36,114 nucleotides of DNA from Rhizobiales bacterium 64-17 (GCA_001899285.1 MKWA01000015.1:238918-275031), one strand, 5' to 3'. Shown: positions 14,891 to 22,919, counted from the first letter of the stretch. Notes: generated from the letters alone by a model not told the origin. Program-made: numbers and translations.

Positions 14891-15772
14891 ATGTCCGCTG
14901 CCGCTCCGCTCCGCATCGCCATCGGCGATTATCCGCACACCAAGCCGTTGAAGGAGGGGCGGATCACCGAGCCGGGCCTCGCGCTCGACTTCGTCGAGGT
15001 CAAGCCGATGAACAAGGCGTTCAAGCCGATGGTGCGGCAGCTCGCCTACGACGCGAGCGAGATGGCCCTGGTGACGTATTTGCAGGCACGCGCTTACGGC
15101 AAGGATCTCGCGCTGCTACCGGCGGCGATGCTCGGCCGCTTTCAGCATCATTGCATGCTGCACAATGTTGAGCGCGGGCCGCTCACGCCCGCCGACCTCG
15201 CCGGCAAGCGCATCGGCGTACGCTCCTACAGCCAGACTACGGCGGTGTGGCTGCGCGGCATTCTGCAGAACGACTACGGCATCGACATGAACAGCGTGCG
15301 CTGGATCACCTATGAGGACGGACATGTGGCCGAAGCCATCGATCCGCCGTTCGCGGAACGCGCGCCGTCAGGCTCGGACATGACCAAAATGTTGATCGAC
15401 GGCGAGATCGACGCGGCGATCTACGGCGCGGCGATGCCGGATGATCCGCGCCTGCAAAGCGTCGTTCCCGATCCGCATGCGGCGGCGCAAGCCTGGTATC
15501 GCCAGCATGGCGTCGCGCCGGTCAACCACATGGTGGTGGTGAAGGGCGAACTCGCGCGGCAACAGCCCGAGACGGTGGCAAAGCTCTATCATCTGCTGGA
15601 AGCGGGCAAGGCCGCCGCCGGTCCGCAACGCGAGGGCGGTGTCGATACCGTGCCGTTCGGCTGCGACGCCAACCGGGCCTGTCTGGAGATGCTGATGAGC
15701 TACGCTGTTCAGCAGCAACTGATCCCGCATCCAATGACGGTCGAGGACTTGTTCGCGATTCCGAAAAGCTGA
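14891..15772 (+). CDS. 4,5-dihydroxyphthalate decarboxylase-like protein (Pht5/OphC family)
   Basis: Encodes 293 residues from ATG 14891 (in-frame GTGs at 14870 and 14885 are alternatives; no strong ribosome site). It has a periplasmic-binding-protein fold but no signal peptide, so it should be cytoplasmic. Diagnostic blocks are LRIAIGDYPHTKPL (near the N-terminus), GPLTPADLAGKRIGVRSYSQ followed by TTAVWLRGIL, VRWITYEDGHVAE, and the C-terminal HPMTVEDLF. These match the Pht5/OphC group that decarboxylates 4,5-dihydroxyphthalate to protocatechuate. Automatic pipelines often call these proteins ABC binding proteins. It is divergent from the GntR-galB-galC operon. Many relatives are untested, so the exact substrate remains open. 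Confidence 0.8.
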   Translation: MSAAAPLRIAIGDYPHTKPLKEGRITEPGLALDFVEVKPMNKAFKPMVRQLAYDASEMALVTYLQARAYGKDLALLPAAMLGRFQHHCMLHNVERGPLTPADLAGKRIGVRSYSQTTAVWLRGILQNDYGIDMNSVRWITYEDGHVAEAIDPPFAERAPSGSDMTKMLIDGEIDAAIYGAAMPDDPRLQSVVPDPHAAAQAWYRQHGVAPVNHMVVVKGELARQQPETVAKLYHLLEAGKAAAGPQREGGVDTVPFGCDANRACLEMLMSYAVQQQLIPHPMTVEDLFAIPKS

Positions 15773-15786
15773 TGTGCCGTCCATAA

Positions 15787-15817
15787 AAAAAGGGATGCGC
15801 TGTGCGCATCCCTTTTT
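15787..15817. terminator. Bidirectional terminator between convergent genes
   Basis: Perfect 14-bp stem AAAAAGGGATGCGC / GCGCATCCCTTTTT with a TGT loop, A-rich before and T-rich after. It lies 15 nt after the stop at 15772 (plus) and 17 nt after the stop at 15834 (minus), serving both genes. Confidence 0.93.
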
Positions 15818-15833
15818 GATCGCGTCTGGTTGA

Positions 15834-16151
15834 CTAGCGCCAGCGGCAATGCCGGCGGCCCCAGTCGTCGCGGAAACAGACGCGCTCGCGATGATAGACG
15901 CGGCGCTCGCGATAGACCCGGCGATGCCGCGTCTCCGCATTGGCACCGACCGCCGCGCCGGTGACGCCGCCGATGACCGCGCCTGCGGCCGCGCCGTTGC
16001 CGCCGCCGACCGCGCCGCCGATCACGGCACCGGTACCGGCACCGACAATCGCGCCGCCGACTGTGGCGCCTTGCGCTGATGCGCTCGTCGGCGTCAGAGC
16101 CGGCATTGTCAATGCAGCCGCAACGGCTGCCGCCATTAACATGGATTTCAC
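15834..16151 (-). CDS. Secreted glycine-zipper (YMGG-like) protein
   Basis: Encodes 105 residues from a GTG at 16151, chosen because GGGAGG sits 5 nt upstream; ATGs at 16142 and 16136 are poorer. A signal peptide (MKSMLMAAAVAAALTMPALT, cleavage near SASA) precedes a glycine-zipper segment of about 40 residues (TVGGAIVGAGTGAVIGGAVG and onward with GxxxG spacing). The tail is arginine/tyrosine-rich with two cysteines (VCFRDDWGRRHCRWR). Such proteins are found in the envelope of Hyphomicrobiales. A membrane-inserting or outer-membrane-associated role is likely from the zipper but not demonstrated. Confidence 0.83.
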   Translation of the reverse strand: MKSMLMAAAVAAALTMPALTPTSASAQGATVGGAIVGAGTGAVIGGAVGGGNGAAAGAVIGGVTGAAVGANAETRHRRVYRERRVYHRERVCFRDDWGRRHCRWR

Positions 16152-16234
16152 TGCATCCTCCCAGGTTGCAACTGTCTATCCATGATAACGCGCGGCCCCT
16201 GTCGCCGGTTCCGTCGTTGTTGTATGCAGGACGC

Positions 16235-17539
16235 ATGACCGCAAATACATCCGCACGCGATCGTCTCACCGCCGCGCTCACCCGCATCGACGATTCCGCC
16301 GGGCAGGGACATTTCGCCTGCCTCACCGTTTATCGCGACAGCGCGCAACGCGAGGCCGCCGCTGCCGATGCGCGCGCCGCCACCGGGCAATCGCGCGGCC
16401 CGCTCGACGGCGCGATCGTCAGCATCAAGGATCTGTTCGACGTAGCCGACGAAGTGACGCGCGCCGGTTCGCGCATCCTCGCGGAAGAGGGCGTGCCGGC
16501 CGCGCGCGATGCGCCGGTGGTTGCGCGGTTGCGCGCCGCCGGCGCGGTGATCGTCGCCAAGACCAACATGACGGAGTTCGCCTTCTCCGGTGTCGGCGAG
16601 AATCCGCACTACGGCACGCCGGGCATTCCGGCGGATCGCAACCGCGTTCCGGGTGGCTCGTCGTCCGGCGCTGCGGTCGCCGTGGCGGATGGGATGTGCG
16701 AGATCGGCATCGGCAGCGACACCGGCGGCTCGACGCGTATCCCGGCGGCGCTGACCGGCACGGTCGGCTTCAAGCCGAGCAAGCCGCGCGTGCCGACCGA
16801 CGGCGTGTTTCCGCTGTCGACGACGCTCGACTCGATTGGGCCGCTGGCGATGACGGTGCAACGCTGCGCCGATGCCGATGCGGTCATGGCCGGCGAGCCG
16901 GCCGCCCCGCTGCCGGAGGCTTCGCTGGCGGGCGTGCGGATCGGCGTTGCACAAGGCTTGCCGCTGAAAGCGATGGACGGCGCGGTGGCGCTGGCGTTCG
17001 AGGGCGCGTGCAAGCGTCTGTCGGCGGCGGGCGTGGTGCTCAAGGACGAGACGCTGAAACCGCTGGACGCCATGGCCGACGTCAATGGCCGCGGCGGCAT
17101 CGTTCCGTTCGAGGCCTATCGGTTGCACCGCGATCGCCTGCAGCGGCGTTTGGCCGATATCGATCCGAAGATCGGCAAGCGGATCGAGCGCGGCGGCGTT
17201 ATCTCCGAGAACGATTATGCGTGGATGCTTGCGCAGCGCCAGGAGCTGATCCGCATGATGGCGGGGCGGCTCGACGAGTTCGACCTGATCGCGATGCCGA
17301 CGGTACCGATCGTTGCGCCAACCATGGATGAGGTGGCAAGCGACGAAGGCTTCGCCCGCAAGAACGCGCTGCTGCTGCGCAATACCTCGATCATCAATTT
17401 CTTCGATCTGTGCGCGATCTCGCTGCCGATGCCGGGCTCGGCGCTGCCGACCGGGCTGATGCTGGTCGCCAGGCACGGGCAGGATCGCCGGCTGCTGGCG
17501 CTCGCCGCGGCGGCGGAGCGGGCGCTGGCGTCAGGCTGA
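16235..17539 (+). CDS. Amidase-signature-family hydrolase
   Basis: Encodes 434 residues from ATG 16235 (CAGG 4 nt upstream). The Ser-cisSer-Lys triad is present: K65 in SIKDLFD, a serine of PGGSSSG (142-144), and nucleophile S166 in GSDTGGSTRIPA. The length and the FKPSKPRVPTDGVFPLSTTL segment fit amidases of the GatA-like superfamily acting on small amides. GatA itself is excluded by the absence of gatC/gatB neighbours and by the length. The gene overlaps the convergent marR by nine bases at the 3' end. Whether it feeds the nearby Liv importer or catabolic island cannot be told. Confidence 0.88.
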   Translation: MTANTSARDRLTAALTRIDDSAGQGHFACLTVYRDSAQREAAAADARAATGQSRGPLDGAIVSIKDLFDVADEVTRAGSRILAEEGVPAARDAPVVARLRAAGAVIVAKTNMTEFAFSGVGENPHYGTPGIPADRNRVPGGSSSGAAVAVADGMCEIGIGSDTGGSTRIPAALTGTVGFKPSKPRVPTDGVFPLSTTLDSIGPLAMTVQRCADADAVMAGEPAAPLPEASLAGVRIGVAQGLPLKAMDGAVALAFEGACKRLSAAGVVLKDETLKPLDAMADVNGRGGIVPFEAYRLHRDRLQRRLADIDPKIGKRIERGGVISENDYAWMLAQRQELIRMMAGRLDEFDLIAMPTVPIVAPTMDEVASDEGFARKNALLLRNTSIINFFDLCAISLPMPGSALPTGLMLVARHGQDRRLLALAAAAERALASG

Positions 17540-18034
17540 CGGCAGCACCGTCCGTCGCATCAGATCGAGCAAGTTCAGCCGCGCAGTCTCGCCGAGCATG
17601 CCGGAGAGCCGCTCCTCGTGCGAGGCGGCGAGTGCCTTGGCGCGCTTGAGCAGCCGCTGGCCGTCCCTGGTGAGATGCAGCGCATGGCTGCGCCGGTCGG
17701 TGTTCGACGGCTGGCGCTCGATCAGCCCGCGCTGCTCCAGCCGGTCGAGCAGATGCACCATGCGCGCGCGCTCGATGCCGAGCGATTCCGCGAGGTCCGC
17801 CTGCGACAGCCCGGCATTGGCGCCGATCACCACCAGCACGGAATATTGCGCCGGGCGGATATCCACCTCGGCCAGCGAACGGATGAAATCCTGAAAGATC
17901 CAGATCTGCAGGCGGCGGATCGAATAGCCGAGATGATCGTTGAGCGCGGCGAGGTCGATCGGCCGGCGGCGGGCGATGCGCGCGTCCTGTCCGGGCAATC
18001 TTGATCCGCTGGCGTCCTGTTTGCGGGTTGCCAT
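17531..18034 (-). CDS. MarR-family transcriptional regulator
   Basis: Encodes 167 residues from ATG 18034, where AGAGGA directly precedes the codon (tight spacing); ATG 18070 would add 12 residues. The winged helix-turn-helix is clear: YSVLVVIGANAGLSQADLAE, then RARMVHLLDRLEQRGLIERQ, with the wing NTDRRSHALHLT. MarR proteins respond to phenolic or other aromatic ligands in many cases. It diverges from the Liv-type importer genes, with a 39-bp palindrome between them at 18111-18149, suggesting autoregulation and transporter control. Its 3' end overlaps the amidase 3' end antisense (17531-17539). Confidence 0.9.
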   Translation of the reverse strand: MATRKQDASGSRLPGQDARIARRRPIDLAALNDHLGYSIRRLQIWIFQDFIRSLAEVDIRPAQYSVLVVIGANAGLSQADLAESLGIERARMVHLLDRLEQRGLIERQPSNTDRRSHALHLTRDGQRLLKRAKALAASHEERLSGMLGETARLNLLDLMRRTVLPSA

Positions 18035-18110
18035 TCCTCTTGCGCTCTCGTCCGCCTTGTCCTGTCGCATTGGCTGTCGCTGCCCCCTTAAGCCGCAGCA
18101 TACTAGCCGA

Positions 18111-18149
18111 TATTGTTGTTGACGACGACAGTTGTCATCATCAACAATA
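18111..18149. promoter_or_regulatory. 39-bp palindrome, candidate MarR operator
   Basis: The arms TATTGTTG / CAACAATA are perfect, and pairing continues inward (TGA/TCA, GAC/GTC, AC/GT) with only three mismatches in 19 pairs around a central A at 18130. It lies between marR (start 18034) and the binding-protein gene (start 18289). The string ACAATAGCG of its right edge recurs at about 18219-18227, possibly a second half-site. Confidence 0.6.
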
Positions 18150-18193
18150 GCGCAGAACAAAGGCGGCCGGTGCCCGGCTGCCCGCGACCGCTA

Positions 18194-18222
18194 TTGCAAC
18201 CCGTCCGTGCGCGAAAAACAAT
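18194..18222 (+). promoter_or_regulatory. Possible sigma-70-type promoter of the Liv importer operon
   Basis: TTGCAA (18194-18199), a 17-nt spacer, then AACAAT (18217-18222). The second box overlaps the repeated ACAATAGCG string, so repressor binding there would compete with polymerase. Assigned by eye on consensus similarity only. Confidence 0.3.
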
Positions 18223-18288
18223 AGCGACAATCGGTATCAAACGTCCGGCCCGACAAGCGGCCGGCTACCCTCGGGGGAGGAAGCTTCC

Positions 18289-19539
18289 ATGTCCAAGGTT
18301 ACCACCAAGATCACCGTCTCGCGCCGCCAGCTGCTGGCGGGCGCCGCCGCGGCCGGCTCATTCCTCGCCGCGCCGGCGATCGTGCGCGCCCAGGGCGGCC
18401 CGCTGAAGATCGGCGTGATCCTGCCGCTGTCCGGCGTGCAGGCTGGCATCGGCCAGTCGTGCAAGCGCGGCGTCGATATCGCGCCGGCGCTCCTCAAGCA
18501 GCTCGGCTACACCCAGCCGATCGAGTTGACCACCGTCGACTTCGAGACCAATCCGGACGTGGCGCGCGCGCGGGCGGAAAAGCTGATCGCCGACGGCGTG
18601 CATATGCTGGCCGGTCCGTTCGATTCCGGCGCCGCCGCTGCGATCGCCCAGGTGGCGGAGCAGAAGGGCGTGCCCTTCATGATCAACATCGCCGCCGCGC
18701 CGCAGATCACCGAGCAGGGCTACAAGTTCACCTTCCGCAACTTCCAGACCGCGCCGCAGATCATCTCGCGCGGCCTCGCGCTGTTCCCGCAGGTGTTCGC
18801 CGCCACCGGCAAGACGCCGAAGAGCGCGGTGCTGATGCACATCAACGACACGTTCGGCCAGGCCAACAAGCGGGCGATCGACGCGATCTTCCCCAAGGCG
18901 AACATGCCGTTCAAGATTCTGGACTCGATCGCCTACGATCCGGCGGCGAAGGATCTGTCGGTTGAGGTCGCCAAGGCGAAGGCGACCGGCGCTGACCTGC
19001 TGATGACCGTGACCCGGCTCAACGACGCGATCCTGCTGGTGCGCGAAATGGTCAAGCAGCGCTGGGAGCCGATGGGCATCATGAGCCCCGGCGCGCCGGG
19101 CCTCTACGAGCAGCAGTTCCTCGACACCATGGGCAAGTATGGCGACGAGATCATCACCACGATCCCGTGGGCCAACCCCAAGGCCGACATGACCAAGATG
19201 GTCGAGGCCGAGTTCAAGAAGGTCTATCCGAAGGACAAGCTGCCGGGCCACATCTTCAACATCGGCTTCACCTTCGAGGCGCTGCTGGTCTGCGCCGACG
19301 CGCACAAGCGCGCCGGTTCGACCAACGGTCAGGCGTTGGCCGACGCCATGCGCAAAACCAAGATCGAGAAGCGCGTGATGGTCGGCGGCCCGATCGAGTT
19401 CGACGAGAAGGGCCAGTGCAATACCATCGCCTCGGTCGTGCTGCAGAACAAGAAGGGCGTGCCGACGGTGGTGCTGCCGAAGGAAGCTTCCGCCGGCAAC
19501 GTCGTGTTCCCGATGCCGGGCTGGGGCAAGCGCGGCTGA
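18289..19539 (+). CDS. Branched-chain-type ABC transporter periplasmic binding protein, Tat-exported
   Basis: Encodes 416 residues. GGGAGG lies 8 nt before ATG 18289. The N-terminus carries a twin-arginine signal SRRQLL (11-16), a hydrophobic stretch and AAPAIVRA before the mature end (about residue 34). The mature domain has the LivJ/LivK-type peripla_BP_6 fold: LKIGVILPLSGVQAGIGQSC, VDFETNPDVARARAEKLIAD, HMLAGPFDSGAAAAIAQVA. It begins the operon with LivH, LivM, LivG and LivF homologues. In Bradyrhizobiaceae such systems often import aromatic acids (for example CouP for p-coumarate) rather than leucine, and the divergent MarR fits that; the ligand here is not identified. Confidence 0.93.
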   Translation: MSKVTTKITVSRRQLLAGAAAAGSFLAAPAIVRAQGGPLKIGVILPLSGVQAGIGQSCKRGVDIAPALLKQLGYTQPIELTTVDFETNPDVARARAEKLIADGVHMLAGPFDSGAAAAIAQVAEQKGVPFMINIAAAPQITEQGYKFTFRNFQTAPQIISRGLALFPQVFAATGKTPKSAVLMHINDTFGQANKRAIDAIFPKANMPFKILDSIAYDPAAKDLSVEVAKAKATGADLLMTVTRLNDAILLVREMVKQRWEPMGIMSPGAPGLYEQQFLDTMGKYGDEIITTIPWANPKADMTKMVEAEFKKVYPKDKLPGHIFNIGFTFEALLVCADAHKRAGSTNGQALADAMRKTKIEKRVMVGGPIEFDEKGQCNTIASVVLQNKKGVPTVVLPKEASAGNVVFPMPGWGKRG

Positions 19540-19577
19540 TCCGCCGCGCTGTCCCTCTCGCGTCTTAGCCGGCTCCG

Positions 19578-20453
19578 ATGCCGCCGATCGACCTCATCCT
19601 GAATGTTGCCGTCGGCGGCATCCTCACCGGGCTTGTCTACGGACTGATGGCGCTCGGCCTGTCCGTCATTTTCGGCGTCATCCGTGTCGTCAACTTCGCC
19701 CACGGCGAGATGATGACGGTGGCGATGTTTCTGGCTTTCAGCGCCTTCACCGCATTCGGTATCGACCCGCTGCTGTCGCTCATTCCCATCGCGGCGCTGC
19801 TGTTCGCGTTCGGCTATGCGATGCAGGCCGGCTTGATCAATGATTTCGTCAACAAGCCGGAACACACGCAATTCATACTGCTGGTGGCCGTGGCGATCAT
19901 CCTCGTCAACGTGCTGCTGATGATCTTCGGGCCCGATGCGCGCGGCGTGCAGACCGACTATTCGTTCGATTCCTTCGAGGTTGGAAAGCTGATCATCGAC
20001 GCCACCAAGGCTTATGCCGCGCTCGCGGCGGTGCTGGTGGCGGTCGTGCTGTTCGCGTTCTTCCGCTTCACGCTGATCGGGCAGGCAATCCGCGCCTGCG
20101 CCGACAACTACACCGGCGCACTGGTGGTCGGTCTCGACGTCAAGCGGCTCTATGCGCTCACCTTCGGCATCGGCGCGGCCTGCGTCGGCGCGGCCGGCGC
20201 GGTGCTGGTGCTGATCACCGACGTGACGCCGGCGCTGGGGCCATCCTATACGCTGCAGGCGTTTATCATCGTCATCATCGGCGGCCTCGGCTCGATGCCC
20301 GGCGCGCTGCTCGGCGGCGTTCTGATCGGATTGACCGAGGCGCTGGCCGGGCTGTTCTTCACCCCGTCGGCCAAGAGCATGTTCGCCGTCGCCGCGCTGG
20401 TGCTGGTCCTGCTGCTGCGGCCGCAAGGCATCATGGGGAAACGGCAGCGATGA
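19578..20453 (+). CDS. livH: Branched-chain-type ABC transporter permease, LivH family
   Basis: Encodes 291 residues with about eight membrane helices. The family opening GILTGLVYGLMALGLSVIFG, then VRVVNFAHGEMM, and the C-terminal GGLGSMPGALLGGVLIG are diagnostic of LivH. It forms the membrane channel with LivM. Its stop overlaps the livM start (ATGA at 20450-20453), giving coupled translation. It begins 38 nt after the binding-protein stop. Confidence 0.93.
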   Translation: MPPIDLILNVAVGGILTGLVYGLMALGLSVIFGVIRVVNFAHGEMMTVAMFLAFSAFTAFGIDPLLSLIPIAALLFAFGYAMQAGLINDFVNKPEHTQFILLVAVAIILVNVLLMIFGPDARGVQTDYSFDSFEVGKLIIDATKAYAALAAVLVAVVLFAFFRFTLIGQAIRACADNYTGALVVGLDVKRLYALTFGIGAACVGAAGAVLVLITDVTPALGPSYTLQAFIIVIIGGLGSMPGALLGGVLIGLTEALAGLFFTPSAKSMFAVAALVLVLLLRPQGIMGKRQR

Positions 20454-21466
20454 CCGGTCTGTTCTCCGAACTGTCGAAACGCGGCATCGTTCTGCTGGTG
20501 CTGCTGCTGGCGTTGATGCTCGCCGCGCCGTTCCTCGCCAACGATTATCTGCTGACAGTTCTGATCCTGATCCTGTATTTCGCGTTCACCGGCCAGGCCT
20601 GGAACGTGATGATGGGCTTCGCCGGTCAGTTGTCGCTCGGCCATGCGCTCTATGTCGGACTTGCGAGCTATGTCGCGGCGGCGCTGTTCGTGCGTTTCGG
20701 CGTCGGACCGTGGATCGGCATGCTGGTGGCGGTGCCGGTGGCGGTGATCGCCGGCGCAATCATCGGCTTCCTGGCGTTCCGCTTCCGCGTCGGCGGCGTC
20801 TATTTCGCGATCCTGACCATCGCCTTCGCCGAATTCACCCGCGTCGGCTTCGATCATTTCAGCTATGTCGGTGGGTCCGGCGGCCTGTTCCTGCCGGTGT
20901 CGCAATATACCAGCAACGATCTCGTCAATCTGCGCGGCAACCCGACGATGTTCTATTACGTCATCCTGGCGATGACGCTCGGCGCGTGGCTCTTGTGCCG
21001 GTGGCTGCTGCGCAGCCGGCTCGGCTATTTCTGGCAGGCGATCCGCGAGGACGAGGATGCGGCGCGCGCGCTCGGCATCGACACGTTCCGCTGCAAGATG
21101 ATCGCGGTGATGATTTCCGCCGGGCTGACCGCGCCGGCCGGCGTGTTCACGGCATTCTATTACAACAACCTGTTTCCCGAGCAGGTATTCAATATGGGCC
21201 GTTCGATCGAGATCATCCTCGGCCCCATCATCGGCGGCGTTGGCACGCTGTTCGGGCCGATCCTCGGCGCGTTCCTGCTGACCGGCCTGTCGGAATCCAT
21301 GCACGAACTGCTGTCGTGGCTCGGCCTCGACGTGCCGGGCGCGAAGGCGGTGTTCTACGGCATCTGCCTGCTGTTCGTGGTCGTCGCGCTGCCGGACGGC
21401 GTGTGGCCGTGGGTCGCGCGCAAGCTCAAGGTCACGGAGCGCAAGGTCACGGAGCGCAAGCCATGA
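20450..21466 (+). CDS. livM: Branched-chain-type ABC transporter permease, LivM family
   Basis: Encodes 338 residues. Family blocks include NVMMGFAGQLSLGHALYVGL, FRVGGVYFAILTIAFAEF, AIREDEDAARALGIDTFRCK (the cytoplasmic loop contacting LivG/LivF) and GGVGTLFGPILGAFLL. About nine membrane segments are expected. The last residues contain a perfect duplication, KVTER KVTER, from a 15-bp tandem repeat (21428-21457). Its stop overlaps the livG start (ATGA at 21463-21466). Confidence 0.93.
   Translation: MTGLFSELSKRGIVLLVLLLALMLAAPFLANDYLLTVLILILYFAFTGQAWNVMMGFAGQLSLGHALYVGLASYVAAALFVRFGVGPWIGMLVAVPVAVIAGAIIGFLAFRFRVGGVYFAILTIAFAEFTRVGFDHFSYVGGSGGLFLPVSQYTSNDLVNLRGNPTMFYYVILAMTLGAWLLCRWLLRSRLGYFWQAIREDEDAARALGIDTFRCKMIAVMISAGLTAPAGVFTAFYYNNLFPEQVFNMGRSIEIILGPIIGGVGTLFGPILGAFLLTGLSESMHELLSWLGLDVPGAKAVFYGICLLFVVVALPDGVWPWVARKLKVTERKVTERKP
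21428..21457 (+). repeat. 15-bp tandem duplication at the livM 3' end
   Basis: AAGGTCACGGAGCGC occurs twice in direct succession and in frame, adding five residues (KVTER) to the LivM C-terminus just before the stop. It looks like a recent slippage duplication and is probably neutral. Confidence 0.9.
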
Positions 21467-22206
21467 CCGCAAGCGGGGCCGCGCCGTTGCTGAAAGTCGA
21501 GGGCGTCAGCCGCCGATTCACCGGCCTGCTCGCCGTGGATCGTGTGTCGTTCTCAGTGCCGCCGGGCGAGATCTTTGCGGTGATCGGCCCGAACGGCGCC
21601 GGCAAGACCACGCTGTTCAACCTGATCGCCGGCGTGTTCGCGCCGGACAGCGGCAGCATTACCTTCGACGGCGACGCTATCGGTGGCCTACCGCCCGATC
21701 AGGTGTGCCGTCGCGGCGTCGGCCGTACCTTCCAGATCGTCAAGCCGTTCCCCGGTCTCACGGTCGAGGAGAATGTGGTAGTCGGCGCGCTGTTGCGCCG
21801 CCCCGATGTCGATACCGCGCGCGACCACGCCCACGCGGTGCTGCGCCGTCTCGATCTGTTCGACAAGCGTACGCAGAAAGCCGGCGCGCTGACCTTGCCG
21901 GACCGCAAGCGACTCGAAGTGGCGCGCGCGCTTGCGACCGATCCGAAGCTGCTGTTGCTTGACGAGGTGATGGCCGGGCTGCGGCCGACCGAAACCGACC
22001 GCATGGTCGGAATCCTGCGCGACCTCAACCGCGAAACCGGACTCACGATCCTGCTGATCGAGCACGTGATGCGCGCGGTGATGGCGCTCGCGTCGCATAT
22101 TCTGGTGCTGCATCACGGCGCGACCATCGCCGAAGGCTCGCCGCAGCAGGTGGTGCGCGATCCGGCGGTGATCCAGTCCTATCTCGGCGCGGAGGCGGTG
22201 CACTGA
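21463..22206 (+). CDS. livG: Branched-chain-type ABC transporter ATP-binding protein, LivG family
   Basis: Encodes 247 residues. Walker A is GPNGAGKTT (42-50), the LivG-specific GRTFQIVKPFPGLTVEENV contains the Q-loop, Walker B is LLLLDEVMAG, and the switch histidine is in LIEHVM. The signature is degenerate: LTLPDRKRLEVARAL replaces the usual LSxGxxRR form, and the residue after the catalytic E is V instead of P. Both changes are found in a subgroup of LivG proteins, so it need not be inactive; LivF supplies a canonical signature in the heterodimer. The C-terminal YLGAEAVH end is typical. The start is coupled to livM. Confidence 0.92.
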   Translation: MTASGAAPLLKVEGVSRRFTGLLAVDRVSFSVPPGEIFAVIGPNGAGKTTLFNLIAGVFAPDSGSITFDGDAIGGLPPDQVCRRGVGRTFQIVKPFPGLTVEENVVVGALLRRPDVDTARDHAHAVLRRLDLFDKRTQKAGALTLPDRKRLEVARALATDPKLLLLDEVMAGLRPTETDRMVGILRDLNRETGLTILLIEHVMRAVMALASHILVLHHGATIAEGSPQQVVRDPAVIQSYLGAEAVH

Positions 22207-22910
22207 TGCTCTCCGTCAGCGACCTCGATGTGTTTCATGGCGACGCGCAGGCGCTCGACGGCGTCGCGCTCGAGATCGCGCGTGGCGAGATCGTCGCCAT
22301 CGTCGGCGCTAACGGCGCCGGCAAGACCTCGCTGATCCGCACCATCGCCGGCATGCACAAGCCGTCGCGCGGCCGCATCGTGTTCAACGGCACGGAGATC
22401 GGTGGGCGGCCGAGCCATCAGGTCTGCAATCTCGGCATCGGTCAGGTGGCGGAAGGCCGGCAGGTGTTTCCGACGCTGAGCGTGATGGAAAATCTCGCCA
22501 TGGGCGCGTTGCTGCCGCGCGCGCGCGCCGCAAAGGCACGCAATCTCGACCGCGTGTTCGCGATGTTTCCGCGGCTTGCCGAGCGGCGCAGCCAAGCGGC
22601 GGGCACGCTGTCCGGCGGCGAGCAGCAGATGCTGGCGATCGGCCGTTGCCTGATGGGCGAGCCGGAACTGGTGATGTTCGACGAGCCGTCGCTCGGACTC
22701 GCGCCGGCGGTGGTGCAGGCGGTGTTGCAGACGGTCGCCGATCTCAATCGCGACGGGCTCACTTGTCTGCTGGTCGAGCAGAACGTCGCGGTTTCGCTCA
22801 AGCTCGCACAGCGCGCTTATGTGCTGGAGAACGGCCGCATCACGCTGACCGGTCGTGGCGACGAATTGCTGGCGGATGATCGCGTGCGTCAGGCCTATCT
22901 CGGCTTGTAG
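22206..22910 (+). CDS. livF: Branched-chain-type ABC transporter ATP-binding protein, LivF family
   Basis: Encodes 234 residues. Walker A is GANGAGKTS, the Q-loop region is GIGQVAEGRQVFPTLSVMEN, the canonical signature is LSGGEQQMLAIGRCL, Walker B is LVMFDEPSLGL, and the switch region is LLVEQNVAVSLK with the Q typical of LivF. The ATG shares its A with the livG stop (TGATG). It is the last gene of the importer operon. Only nine bases separate its stop from the convergent sulfotransferase stop, with no terminator hairpin seen. Confidence 0.93.
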   Translation: MLSVSDLDVFHGDAQALDGVALEIARGEIVAIVGANGAGKTSLIRTIAGMHKPSRGRIVFNGTEIGGRPSHQVCNLGIGQVAEGRQVFPTLSVMENLAMGALLPRARAAKARNLDRVFAMFPRLAERRSQAAGTLSGGEQQMLAIGRCLMGEPELVMFDEPSLGLAPAVVQAVLQTVADLNRDGLTCLLVEQNVAVSLKLAQRAYVLENGRITLTGRGDELLADDRVRQAYLGL

Positions 22911-22919
22911 GCCTTCGCG

